The notes beneath the pieces are model-generated. The model searched no databases and was not told the DNA's origin. It saw only the letters and a program-made list of their open reading frames with translations. Below, piece by piece: positions 53,691-64,000 of a stretch of 64,000 bases of DNA (position 1 is the stretch's first letter; each line of letters begins with the position of its first letter). A program made the position numbers and the translations under genes. This DNA is from Aedes albopictus (taxonomy: Eukaryota > Arthropoda > Insecta > Diptera > Culicidae): the NCBI RefSeq assembly GCF_035046485.1, contig NC_085138.1, positions 433,429,265 through 433,493,264 on the forward strand. Reading direction: 5' to 3'.

Positions 53691-55107
53691 AGTTTAATTA
53701 GGAATTTTACAATATCTAGCAAAGGTTAGATACGTTTTCAAAAACGTGTCTCGACGAATATCATCGAACATTTGTGATTGGAAACACTGTATGTATCATT
53801 TAAAAAATAAATGGAGTTACCATTTTTTTTTAAATATTACTCTGCTAAGACTAAAAACTCAAAGACTGGACGTATGATTTTTACAATTCTCACAAGACCT
53901 TAAAAAATAAACGACTGAATATGTGCGACATTGTTCGAAAATTTTCATTTACTAGGTCAATATGTTTTTTGTCTGAAATGCTCATGATTTAGATAACTTC
54001 ATTTTGATAACTGTTTCGTGATTTTTTTCAGTATTAAACAAAAGTTTGTTTTTCAAATTTGTCTTGAAGAATTTAGCCGAAAAAACATGCAGATTTTTTT
54101 TAAATAAGGTATTTTGCAGTCTCTCTGGATACTGCTTTGATATGTTTTTTTTTTCGAAGTTACCTTCGACAAGCTCTTTGAGAGAATTGCTATTGAAACT
54201 TACTCAGCCATACTTTTTAGAATTGCTACAGAAATCCATTTTTAATTTCTACGTCAATTTCTTTGAGAATTTCTTCGGTAGTTTCATTCTAAATTTTACC
54301 AAAATTCGATCGATTTCCTTGTAATTCAATCAAATCTTTAAAAACGGCTGATTTTTTGCGATCCCATTGGCAATTTAATGGGGTGTTTCAAACAATTCAT
54401 TTCTCCAGGATTTCTCTAAGAATTCTTTTAAGGGTTCCTTCATGAATTTCATCTGGAATTCAAGTAGACATTTCTCCGAAGATTTTTCTAGGGATTCCTT
54501 CAGGGATAACTTCAGAAACTTCTCCATATCCAAGAACAGCTAGGAATTGTGCTGGCTGTTGGGATAAGCTTGCTTTTCGGTTATTGGAACCAGCGATCTC
54601 AGATTTAAATATGCGTGATAGACGCACGGTAGAGGGTATCTTTGGTTAAGAACACTTCGCACAAATTTAAGTTTAGCCTTTAGTTTCTTAGGTGCACTAC
54701 ACGCTCTTGAGCCAAAACACAAATACATTATTGATGGCGGGACATCTCTTTTATTGTGTTTGTTTTGATTAGTAAAACTAGTGTCGCCACACAGCTATTT
54801 ATATTCTGTACCAAAGTCTTGCCTTTTTGGGAAAGACTTCGAAAGAAAGTCAATCAAAGGGATATTCTTTCATCCGAATGTTCAATTGAAAAGTAAATAT
54901 TCCAAAGTCTTTGAATTTTTACCAGAATTTCTGATATCCTCATAAAATTTTTAGGGTTTTCTAAATTTTTAAATTCTTGTACGAATTTTTCGACCCCGCT
55001 AAGTAGAATACCCTCTTCGAATGAGTATAATCACATTACACTCATACGAAAAAATCGCTCCGGAATTCTGAAAACCAATGCTTAATGATAAATTTGTCTT
55101 GTGGAAG
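53691..55107. other. AT-rich non-coding stretch with worn minisatellite
   Basis: 54180-54540 contains worn ttcctt-agaatttc phrases like those at 780-1560. The frame at 54046-54324 is Phe/Leu-rich and reflects T-rich sequence. A patch near 53768-53810 (tgattggaaacactgtatgt) is also found at 40214-40250. No gene seen. Confidence 0.45.
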
Positions 55108-55205
55108 TTTGAGAACCGTCATAAAACCTTATAAGTTTTATTTAGGTTGTATGATGGTTTTAAGAACCTCCTCTAGTCTATTTTACTCAAAAATGTAACT
55201 TGGGA
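55108..55205. mobile_element. Hairpin MITE fragment, relative of 21756-21891
   Basis: gaaccgtcataaaacc and the inverted ggttgtatgatggtt frame a short loop. The right arm continues aacctcctctagtctatttt and ends at atgtaactt, as in the complete copy; the left arm is cut short. Confidence 0.65.
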
Positions 55206-55478
55206 ATTTTCGTTAGACTCTGAAATTGCAATCTGGGCTTTTTATGATTATGCTAGGTTTTTATCAATAGCTTGTAATTCAAAGTAAATATTTCAAGGAA
55301 TTCCTTTGAAGTTCTTACCAAAATGATTACTGTCAATTTCCCGGTTTATTGTATATCAAACGTTTAGGGACTACATTTTAACTTACACTGTAGTGCAAAA
55401 TTGATCGGACAAACGCCGATTTTCATACAAAATGGCCAAGTTTGGGATGCTGTAACTTTGGTTTGCGTTGATGGTTTG
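55206..55478. other. Non-coding stretch
   Basis: Contains agtgcaaaattgatcggaca, a phrase that looks like the end of another MITE, but no partner end was found. No gene. Confidence 0.4.
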
Positions 55479-55753
55479 AGCTCAATTTTTGACACGGAAC
55501 TACTTATATGCTGAATTTTTCGTATAGTAAGTACAAAATGTTTTCGTTCACAGGTTTGGGCGTGGCTAGGCGTTCAAAATGTGCTGTGATCGTGATCGGA
55601 CAGCGACACGCATGTAAATCAAAGGGGTGCCGCTGTCCGATCACTTTTGCACATTTTGAACGTGTTGCCACGCCGAAACCTGTGAACGAAAACATTTTGT
55701 ACTTACTATACGAAAATTTCATCATATAAGTAGTTCCGTGTCAAAAATTGAGC
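55479..55753. mobile_element. Near-perfect 275-bp palindrome
   Basis: The left arm from gagctcaatttttgacacgg to gatcggacagcg and the right arm back to the complement match with very few differences, around a loop of about 25 nt (acacgcatgtaaatcaaagg and a few more). Mirror frames of 73 codons on each strand (55504-55729) are a consequence of the palindrome, not genes. Probably a foldback MITE; target duplication not found. Confidence 0.9.
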
Positions 55754-57439
55754 TTTGGACAACTGGTTCCACAATTTGCCAAACTTTGTGATTGCTTTCT
55801 ATCATCCGTGCAGGTATTCTGTATACACACTCTAATTCTCTGTAACTTTTTCTATAGTGTATCTATTTCTAACAAATTACTTCCCTTTTCCCGTTCAAGT
55901 AGGTGATGATAAAGGCTACTGTTTTGGCGAGGCACAAATCTCCTATTTGTAGGAGAACGTGCCGCCTGACTCGACGTTCTGATACCCCCTCAGGAGACAA
56001 ATTTTAATAAAACGTTAATTAAGAGTATTTAGGGTAATTCAAATTCTAAAAAAAAACAACCCCTAATTGATGACCGATTTTTATTTTCATTTCATTTTCA
56101 TTTCGAAGCATTTGGTGGGGTAATAAGAGCGCAAGTCATTCCAATTCCGAAGATCAAGGAGGGGTAATGGCCGTAAAGTCCGTGTGGACCCAACACCATC
56201 GGAAGGGTAATGGTATAGGTTGGGGAGAGAGAATGGACAAGATCTGAGACACACAGGTTTAACAGTTTAATTTGAATCAAAACATGAAATCGACAATGAT
56301 TTTTCATAAGGGCCTAACTGACTTGATCGATTTCTCTTCATCGACTCTTGATCAAAACAAACAAAATCATTATTCTTTTTGTTTCTATAGCATCATGTAG
56401 TCGTCTTATTCGCATTTCAACTAAAAAATCTTTGGAGAACTTAATACACATTCTGTGATAACACAAAGAGAGGATCGATGAAGAGAACTCGAAAATGTCA
56501 GTTAGGCCCAAATGAAAAATCAGTGTCGAAATACTTGTAATCGATAAAGTATGCAATATTAATTTTGACTTTAAATGTAATTAATCCACAAAATAATGTA
56601 ATAGAGTAAAGTGGGGCAAAGTTCGAGTGGGGCAAGTTTTTAAACTCAATTCAAATTATTTCTTTCGGGTGTCAAGGTTGTTCGAAATCTTTTAGAATGA
56701 AAGTATTTCACTCAAAAAGTTATGAAATTTGATTGATATTCCGAAAGTTTATGACTAAATGTTGGTTTTTGATAAAAAAAAATGTAATTTGCGATGGTAC
56801 TTTCAATGTATTGTAATGAATTCGAATTCGGTTTTTATTTTGGGGCGTAACTAAGAATATTTTGAAGATGCTTTGGCATGTATAACTTTTTGAAAAAAAG
56901 ATTTGGAAATCATATTTCACACATAGTGGGAGAAAAGTTCGAATTGTGGGGCAAGAGTTCGTGTCATGTGGCAACTCCAGGTAAAAACTTAAAATCTCCT
57001 AAATGGTTCATATTACCTCTAAAAATGGAGAAACTAGTGAGATAATTTGATCGAAGTTAAAAAAAAAATTGCGGCTTTATTTGGATTTGACGAAAAACTA
57101 CTAATTTTTGGTGTGGTCAATTTAACCCCAATTTGGGTAAAATCCAGATCGAATTTTAAAGTGTATTCCACTTCAAACATCACGGATATTCCTATTACTA
57201 AAGTGTCCAAATATTGTATTACGATTAGCTAAACTTCAGTCCGACCAGATTTTCTTATAACTAGGTAATTACTTACAATTAAACCAAATAAACAATAACA
57301 AAGCAGCGTAAATAGCTGCGCAAGCTATGATTTTCTGCTTTTTGAAATGTTCCATAAAAATGCGAATAATCCAAGATTGCAATATTTACACTTGAAAATA
57401 TTTGACGCAGCGGTTTACGCTGTCTAGTGAAATCCCTGA
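55754..57439. other. AT-rich non-coding stretch
   Basis: Phrases agtggggcaaagttcgagtg and gaattgtggggcaagagttc at about 56612-56960 suggest a MITE of a common mosquito type but ends were not resolved. Otherwise nothing supported. Confidence 0.4.
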
Positions 57440-57536
57440 ATTATTTATTGTACATTTTCAGTTTTGATGATGATTATTTTTTTGTCATACGTTTTTCATA
57501 GTATCGACATCGAAGTGGCCACATCATAATAAAAAG

Positions 57537-57690
57537 CTCTCTTGGTTAACGGCTACGCAGTCTTCGGATATAAAAAAAACTAGTTGTTTTTTTGTCCCTG
57601 AGGAAGACACTATCCCCGTGTCGAAACGTCAGGTGAATAAAACAACTCGTTTTTTAAATCCCAAGATTGCGTAGCCGTTAACCAAGAGAG
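57537..57690. mobile_element. Hairpin MITE with perfect 23-bp ends
   Basis: ctctcttggttaacggctac plus gca at the left is perfectly inverted at the right end. Weaker symmetry continues inward (aaaaaaactagttg versus caactcgttttttaaa). The interior holds ctgaggaagacactatcccc and gtgtcgaaacgtcaggtg. Non-coding. Confidence 0.8.
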
Positions 57691-57738
57691 TCAACCATGC
57701 AGTCGTATTTCAATAGCAATAAAAAGTACAACACTGCC

Positions 57739-57815
57739 AAAAAACCTCGATCGTCGTATACAGCGCAAGCGCGGTGCAGTTTCAGCTGCTTGATGGCGTG
57801 CATCCTGAAAGGTTA
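57739..57815. mobile_element. Arm of the 3812-3938 MITE family
   Basis: Shares gtcgtatacagcgcaagcgc and gcatcctgaaaggttaa with the complete MITE; one end is missing or too diverged. Confidence 0.5.
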
Positions 57816-57920
57816 ATTATGTATTGTACTATTTCAGTATTGACGATGTTTGTTTTTTCAGCATTCTTTTTTCATAATACCAATATCAAAGTGGTCACAT
57901 CATAAAAAGCAGCACAGTTT

Positions 57921-60539
57921 TCCTCGGAAGTGAAAAAAAAACTTGCTCTACTTGCAACGAGCCGTTAACGGGCAATGTTACGACGATGTCATTAAATATT
58001 AACATTGTTCTAATGGAAGATAAGGAAACAAAACACGCTACTAACTGGTGGAATGGGCGGATTTGAAATACGTTTCCGTTCCACACCAACTCCCAGCTGT
58101 TTGCATGAGGGCCGTCCTCTTCTCTTGCGTTATATATATATGATGAACGGTTCCCATTATCGCCGTCGCTGTGGCCGGGAAGAAATGGGAGGAGTTGAGT
58201 TGTTAAAATGTAACAACTTTTTGGTGCACTCGTACGTACTTTTTGTTTCAGTTTTTTTTACGTTCACTTGAACTGATCAGTTATTTACATGGGGGAGCTC
58301 GATGCACGCACACATGCTTTTGATGACTTGTGTTTGCACTTCAGCTTTCGCAAGAATGACCAGCACGCAATTTCCTATGTATGTATAATGTGAATGAATT
58401 GCACGTAGCGTAGCAAGTATTGCTATAGCAATGTGGCATTGTTTGTCGACTCCAGACTGAAGTTTTCAAGCTAAATTTCTCAGACTTTTTCTTTTGATAT
58501 AATCTATTATATATTCATACGAAGTCTCTTTGACACGTATAATAAAAATTCTCTGAAATCCATTGCAATGGATTCTCAATTTCTGGCTATAGCTTATTAG
58601 AAATACGGTATTTTCATACCCTTTCAGCAGTACCTTACTCCATCTCTGTATTTCATCGAAAGCAAACCAACCGAATCAAAGATGGAGTCTTCACATGGAA
58701 AAGAACAAACAAGCAGCAATGAAAATGAATATCAACCGACCACAGTTCTGCCATGCAAAACAACCCACTGCTTGCTGTAGTGTGTGAATGAAATTTATGT
58801 GCGGAAGGGGTGTTTGTTATGTTAATGATATGGCTCTGTCTTGCTGCCATGCTGCTGCCCAGCTCTGGCAGACGGCACGAAAGGGGAATCGCCAATAATT
58901 GCTTTCCCCGAAAAACGTTCTTCGACCATCCAGAGGGCAACGCAAAGGAACATCTGCTCGGAAACCAATTGGAAATGACAATGCTAACGAAGGCGTTTTA
59001 ATCATTTCAAGAAGGCGTTGTTAATTTGATCAATTCTCTGCTCTGTGAATATAGATAAGAGCATTATACTTCAGCAGATTTCTACTTGGAACCGATTCAA
59101 TCAACTTCAAGTGACTGTTTATTTTCATTGTTATTTTTGCTCTTCAAGCGCCTCCAAGAGAAGCCTACGCTTGATGTATCAAGTTCTAATACTTGGGTGT
59201 TGGCCCCCTCCCTGGCAAAACACCTGCAGCTGTCGAATGTGGAGAGTCTGCCACCGACAGGCAGGAATTCACAGACATCAGCCCGACGTTCTTTGTTCCC
59301 CCTCATAACCTGTCAGACGCAAATCCGACGTTTAATGAGAAAATAATCGTATCACAGGATGAATTATTGCCAACTTATCTGGAGCCTCTACCGGAGCACA
59401 AAGTCAAGTCTGCCCCCTGCATATCGGAAACTGAAATCTCCTACCGGCTATCTTAATTTGATCTTTATTCGATTACTTTGTTCAATGAACTCCCACACAC
59501 ATACACATTGCACACACCCACCCGACGCAAACGAGCCTACTGGGCTGGAAGAAGGAACCAACCCAGGCCAATCGGTATCGTTAACCTTCACGACCAGGGA
59601 ACTCTCGGTTTCGCCACAATAAGAGTGGGCCTAGGCTCATCTGTATAGCATCATCGTTCGCAATCTCAGACGTACCTATGCTCTTCGCTATCGCAGAGGA
59701 CGCAGCATCTCCCCATCAGCATCTCTAGCATTCTGACCGCCCAACTGGCCGGCGGTGGTGGTGTGCGGCAAGGTACTACCAGCTCAGCTATGGGATAACG
59801 AACAGATAGCAAATCGAGTGGGAGGCAGCGCAATGTAGCCGGGAAACTGAAAGAAGCAAATTTAATGCGATAATTCTTAACTGATAATGTGTCAAAAACA
59901 TAAAGAATATTAAAAAGCACCCACCAGTCCGGCAGCCAGTCAGCCAACAACGTCGAGCAAGTGTGTGCGGTTGATCATGTTCGGTTCTCGTTGCAAGATG
60001 GGTAAGTCGGAATGGGATAACTGACCAGCAGCAATGAACAATTTCGAACAAAAAAGAGGACGGATCCAGAGGACGTCCATGTGAATCTGGATGCACTGTA
60101 ATAAATCACCTGAAGCATTCTAGAGCAAAAGGCTTCCTTTTAAAACTAGTAGGAGAAATGATGGCATTGGTAGTTTCTAACAAACACCAACCCCAAGTAT
60201 TTTAATTGCAACAGTAGAAACGGGAAAGTAGTTTGAGAAAAATGTCAATCCTGAGGCGCATAACAGCACGAAACAGAATGATATGCGAAAATTTTTCAAA
60301 AATATCAAAGGCGTGCTCATACAAAGATGGAGAGAGCACTTTGCGAAGCCTTCGCCGTATCGTGGCCTTGTTGTTTACGATTTGGACTTGAAAATTTCGC
60401 CAACTTTTCATAGGTAGTTGATTGATTTGAAAACTTGTTTGAAAACGTAGGGTTCAGATGAGTGTGCTGATTTATGACTTGCCGTATGCCTGAGATTTCT
60501 TCAGCGGCTGTGTGTTTTCTTCAACAGTTTCTCTAGGAA
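57921..60539. other. Single-copy non-coding DNA
   Basis: No gene can be supported. The frame at 58810-59001 (63 codons, ATG) starts with a hydrophobic, signal-peptide-like segment (MLMIWLCLAAMLLPSSG) but overlaps a minus frame and has no other support. The frame at 59195-59456 has a balanced composition with no ATG or domain. This is the longest stretch without obvious transposon sequence and may contain regulatory DNA. Confidence 0.4.
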
Positions 60540-61178
60540 CAGTCTCTCTCCGTGATTCCTCCAGGAACTCTTTCTTGTATTTCCCCAGAAATACCATCCG
60601 GGATTACCCCAGAGTTTTTTATAGGTTTTTTTCAGGCATTCCTCTTTAAGAGTTTTTTTCTGTGCTTCATTCTTTCTGTGCTCCTTCTGAGAATTTTCCT
60701 GGGGTTCGTACAGAAATTCTTTCCAGGATTCTTCTTGAATTCCTTCTGAGATTCCTTCCGGGATTTCTCCAGGAATTTTGGGAATCCTTCAGGAAATATT
60801 TCCGAAATTCCTTCCAAAATTCTACCGGGAAATCCTGCCAAGAATCTTCCAGTTGTTTCTTTTAGAATATCTTCAAATTTTATTGTGGGATTTGCGGAAG
60901 GAATTCTTGAAAAAAAAAAATGATATCCTGAAGGGAATTATTGGAGGACACCCAGAAGGAACTCCAGGGGGAGCTCCTTACAAAGCTAATGAAGGAAAGC
61001 CTGATGGAAATATTGGAAGCACTCCTGTAGGAACTTTGTAAGGAACTTCTTGAGTAATTCCATAACGAATACCACAAAAAACTCCGGACGAATTCCGTAA
61101 CAAACTCCTGGAGGAGTTTCTTCGCTGGAATATCTGGGAGAATTCCAAAATATACTTCTGTCTGAATTTCAGAATGAT
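60540..61178. repeat. Degenerate minisatellite, left part
   Basis: Irregular repetition of ttccttctgagattcctt, ccaggaattttggaatcc and, from about 60940, ggaactccagggggagctc phrases. It looks like a worn relative of the 23/24-bp arrays. It is interrupted by the SINE at 61190 and the retroposon at 61649, and resumes at 63052. Confidence 0.7.
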
Positions 61179-61189
61179 ATGCAGGAAGG

Positions 61190-61448
61190 GGTCTCCAGTT
61201 AGCCTAGTGGTTAAGGCTATGGATCGCCAATCCGGAGACGGCGGGTTCGATTCCCGTTCCGGTCGGGAAAATTTTCTCGACTCCCTGGGCGTGGGCATAG
61301 TGTATCATTGTACTTGCCTTACAATATACAAATTCATGCAATTGCAGGCAAAGGAAGCCCTTCAATTAATAACTGTGGAAGTGCTCAAAGAACACTAAGT
61401 TGAAGCGAGGCAGGCCCAGTCGGGACGTAGAGCAAAAAAAAGAAGAAG
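61190..61448 (+). mobile_element. Feilai-type SINE
   Basis: A tRNA-derived head (ggtctccagttagcctagtg), an A-box tagcctagtgg (61200-61210) and a B-box ggttcgattcc (61244-61254) are followed by a tRNA-unrelated body (cgactccctgggcgtgggca onward, aactgtggaagtgctcaaag, gcgaggcaggcccagtcggg) and an A/gaa-rich tail. An 11-bp target duplication atgcaggaagg flanks it (61179-61189 and 61449-61459). This matches my recollection of the Aedes Feilai family. It is transcribed by pol III and mobilised by LINE enzymes. Confidence 0.9.
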
Positions 61449-61648
61449 ATGCAGGAAGGTCAGCGTAAAGAGAGATAAGAGTTTCTAGGGCAATCCTGGA
61501 TGAAGATCCAGAAATACTTCCGGCAGTAGTTTCTCAAAGAACCCCGGAAAGAGTTCTCGAAGGTATCACATGATAAATTCCTGCAGGATTCCCGGATGTT
61601 CTTGGAGGGATTCCGATAGAAGATCGTGGAGGAACTCCAGAAGAATTT
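61449..61648. repeat. Degenerate minisatellite between SINE and retroposon
   Basis: Phrases such as ctggatgaagatccagaaat and gagggattccgatagaagat continue the worn array. It ends in the target duplication of the retroposon (61625-61648). Confidence 0.6.
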
Positions 61649-63051
61649 GCGTTGCGTTGCGTTGCGTTGCGTGGTAACGGAGTAATTCGTAGATTGCATA
61701 CTGAAAGTTGTCATGTTATATCTTTAATACTTCTATTCCAATTGCTTATGGAATGCTATTTTGGAAGGAACAGCTATCCAATCAGAGGTTGAAGTAGAAA
61801 AGACATGAGAACTTCCATTGCCGGCCACGGCCATCTTCTCCGTTACGAGGATAGGAAAGGATGTGATGATATGACACCTACTTTACGAAAGGTCAGCGAC
61901 TCACCGACGCCCCCATAGGTGTCAAGGAGTTGGATATTTGGAATGGGTTGATTTGGGATTCACTATAAGCGAGTGAAGAGGCAATATTCAGATTATGTAA
62001 GTAAACCATGTAGATGTGTTAGTATGAGTGTAAGTGTTTTAGTATATACACCAACGTTGGGAGTGACGTAGCTAAAAGATTTTGTCACTCCATGGGCCTT
62101 TTTGTTTCCGGGATGGGGCACAGGTATTTGCACTGTGTCCTGGCTAACAAGCCTAGGCTTAAGCGCCATTGATCGCTCTCTGAAACGATAAGAAATATGT
62201 TATGTGGATGGGAAGGGATAGTAGGAAAGGGATGATATCTATTTATCGAGAGGTCAGCGACTCATCAACGCCCTCGTAAATAGAAAGGAGTTTGGATTTT
62301 GGTTTGGGAATGATCTGGAATTTAGTAGGATTACATTATGCGATTGAATTATTACCATGTTTTCCCCTTATTTAAGGCTCAAGCGAAGGTGCACAAATGG
62401 GCGCTTGGAATGCTACTGGGTTTAGCCCCCACCGCGGCAACTTTGAATAACCATAGCGAGGGAACAATTATTAGTTTATCGTATTCTGGATATCACGTTG
62501 CAACTACCTATTCACTTACCTACTTTATGCGTAAATCATAAATTGAATCGTCCTCACCATAATGGCCTCCCATAACTCTAAAGTACCTACATCGCACGTC
62601 TCATCCGGGTGTAACAAGACATTGTATGGAGGAAGAACTTCACATAACAATTTGGATCAAGATCTGGATACACAGCAATTCCAGGTCACAAGTAACATGC
62701 GCATTCATGCCATCCGAGCCGAGACAACGTTATCAAACCGCACCTCCTGAAACACTCGCTGTAGATACCACGAAGTTCGCGAAGATACTTGAAATTCTGC
62801 AGCTTTTGCGAGTGTGTTTGATTCCATCCGCTGCATACCGTGTCGTTTTCGGTAGTCCTAATTACCCTGGTAGCTCCAACGCTCTGCATCACTAAATCGC
62901 ACCTTTGCTTGCACTTTAAACTTTGCAACTTGTCCGAGTATTTCGAAAATTTTCACTAGAAACTCTTTTTCCGAAAAAAATATGACAGGCACAAAAAACT
63001 CGGGGGTGATTTTTTTTGCGTCCGTACTCGGACGCCGCACACTACGATCTC
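61649..63051 (-). mobile_element. Retroposon with (aacgc)n tail and 24-bp target duplication, minus strand
   Basis: The 24-bp direct repeat starting cgtggaggaactccagaaga is at 61625-61648 and 63052-63075, and the worn minisatellite continues on both sides. Directly inside the left copy are about five units of gcgtt (61649-61673), which is an (aacgc)n 3' tail on the minus strand. Length 1403 bp, no endonuclease or RT. A block of about 135 bp (plus 62045-62187) is shared with the retroposon at 38089-39583. A duplicated phrase (ggtcagcgactca) occurs at 61891 and 62259. A minus frame at 62928-62686 (80 codons, Cys-rich) lies in the 5' half. Confidence 0.75.
62686..62928 (-). CDS. 80-codon frame in the minus-strand retroposon
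   Basis: Starts with ATG at 62928, ends with tga at 62686; contains several Cys and Arg (RGIYSECFRRCGL). No family is recognised and no signal peptide or membrane segment is seen. It lies in the first-exon position before a perfect donor (gtag followed by gtaagt at 62519). It may be part of a transcript from which the retroposon was made, or chance. Confidence 0.25.
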   Translation of the reverse strand: MQSLKCKQRCDLVMQSVGATRVIRTTENDTVCSGWNQTHSQKLQNFKYLRELRGIYSECFRRCGLITLSRLGWHECACYL

Positions 63052-63320
63052 CGTGGAGGAACTCCAGAAGAATTTCCCGAAAAATCCTGGAAGAAGTTCT
63101 TAGGAGAATCACGGAGATGTTCTTGGAATGATCTTGGAAGGCGATTCCGTAGAAATCCTAGAAGGAGTTCCTGGAGGAATCTCGGAAGAAGTTACCAAAA
63201 AAAATCCCGGAAGGAGATCATTGAAAAATCGTAGACGAAGTTCTTAGAAAAAAATCCGGGAGAAGATTTGGAGGATTTCTGGTTGGATTTCCCAGAAGGA
63301 GTCCCCAAAGATATCTCAGA
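63052..63320. repeat. Degenerate minisatellite, right part
   Basis: Phrases ggaggaactccagaagaa, cctggaagaagttcttagga and aggagttcctggaggaatct repeat at about 24-bp spacing. Continuation of 60540-61648 after the insertions. Confidence 0.7.
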
Positions 63321-63599
63321 AGGATTTCCTCACCCAAAACTGGGATTTAGGAGCGCTATAGTGCACGGCCTTTTGTGCACCAAACGTGCACGGCATAGGC
63401 GCAAAACGTGCACGTTGGATGGTGCGCAAACGCTCATGCTCGGTTATCGCATACATGCGCAATAAAAATAGTATCTGGATACAAAGACCCACTACTGAGC
63501 TGCTCGACTATGGTACTCGAACATGCTGTAAATGATGATGCACGCACACAAGAACTGTATGGAATGTACAAACAGTTTCCGTACAGTATAACAAACACT

Positions 63600-64000
63600 C
63601 GAGTGTGTGTGAGCAAAATCATCATGCATCAGTTTGTTTTCAACCGTCGTTGTCGGTCGTCGGTCGGTCGGTCGGTTTGCGCGTAAAAGAACCGGAATCA
63701 ATCGCGAATTTTTACAATTAAGTAATTAATTATTTAAGTACGCGGGCTTGAGTACAGTTCAAAAGTGAAAACAATTTTGAACGGTCAAAAACGCCGTCGA
63801 ATCGGTTGTCGGCGGTGGCGGCGGCGGCGGTCGCAAAAGTGAATACTGTGTGCTTTCGACTTACGGAAGTGCCTCATCCGTCAGCAGCTAAGGATGGATT
63901 GGCTGCTTGCGATGGCCATGCTGGTTATGTGGAGGGCTTTTTTTACATAATTTAAAGAAAATGCGGCATCATGCGAAGATAGTGTGAATCAGTGTAGTGC
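63600..64000 (+). promoter_or_regulatory. Possible promoter and 5'UTR of a gene beyond the window
   Basis: A tcagttt initiator-like motif places a possible start at 63631. It is followed by ggtcggtcggtcggtcgg, the kind of sequence seen just downstream of dipteran starts, although not at the exact +28 spacing. Then comes a leader with gaacggtcaaaaacgccgtc, a (ggc)n run and aaaagtgaa/cagtgtgaatcagtg phrases typical of long insect 5'UTRs. No TATA box is clear. The coding part, if any, lies to the right of the window. Confidence 0.35.
63894..63950 (+). CDS. 18-codon upstream-type frame
   Basis: ATG at 63894 opens MDWLLAMAMLVMWRAFFT and stops at taa. It is hydrophobic. If 63600-64000 is a 5'UTR this would be an upstream open frame; there is no independent evidence of translation. 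Confidence 0.2.
   Translation: MDWLLAMAMLVMWRAFFT

Larger units (their letters stand above)
57440..57920. repeat. Tandem duplicate around a hairpin element
   Basis: The stretch 57460-57535 (cagttttgatgatg to ggccacatcataataaaaag) recurs diverged at 57835-57915 (cagtattgacgatg to ggtcacatcataaaaagc). Between them lie the hairpin element 57537-57690 and an arm of the 3812-3938 MITE family (57739-57815). Confidence 0.6.

Noticed and set aside
55504..55729. Two 73-codon frames on opposite strands
   Set aside because: Both result from the palindrome; their translations are near mirror copies.

Overview
The window is a repeat-dominated piece of an insect genome, most likely a mosquito of the genus Aedes. 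The grounds are a tRNA-derived SINE of the Feilai type at 61190-61448, an RTE/JAM1-type LINE, a 3-bp-target MITE with perfect 26-bp inverted ends, and abundant long-hairpin MITEs and degenerate minisatellites. I found no host protein-coding gene that I can defend. Nearly all recognisable coding sequence belongs to transposons.

Layout. 1-6190: AT-rich sequence with an imperfect 0.75-kb direct duplication (1627-2419 / 3077-3808) around a LINE-like remnant, a small MITE (3812-3938) and a 444-bp element with a tRNA-like core (5744-6187). 6805-9835: a 23-bp minisatellite whose three forward frames are all open. 9836-14250: single-copy non-coding DNA, a MITE (11115-11281), degenerate minisatellite and a ~145-bp satellite. 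14290-18500: a 24-bp minisatellite with higher-order duplication. 18505-22600: a MITE relic, a long foldback element (18751-19088), non-coding DNA, a LINE fragment and a hairpin MITE. 22600-38030: a ~140-bp satellite split by two nested minus-strand LTR elements, the outer at 24939-37808 (5-bp target duplication) and the inner at 26443-36726 (4-bp target duplication, 1611-bp LTRs). Neither encodes gag or pol.

38089-39583 and 61649-63051 are two retroposons with pentanucleotide-repeat tails and 23-24-bp target duplications. 40476-53690 is a minus-strand RTE/JAM1-like LINE that was hit first or second by a 406-bp MITE (52250-52655) and by a complete Ty3/gypsy element (42383-51852). The gypsy element has apparently identical 1120-bp LTRs, a PBS, gag, pol, a canonical -1 frameshift signal and a polypurine tract. 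It is the only element here that looks potentially autonomous. 53700-64000 is mostly non-coding with hairpin MITEs, a second degenerate minisatellite split by the SINE and a retroposon, and a possible promoter/5'UTR at the right edge.

How the parts relate: the window records serial insertion (satellite, then outer LTR element, then inner LTR element; satellite, then RTE, then MITE and gypsy). The least described objects are the 10.3-kb inner LTR element, which has no gag/pol but carries four copies of a three-hairpin cassette and exon-like islands, and the TIR elements with a tRNA-like core.
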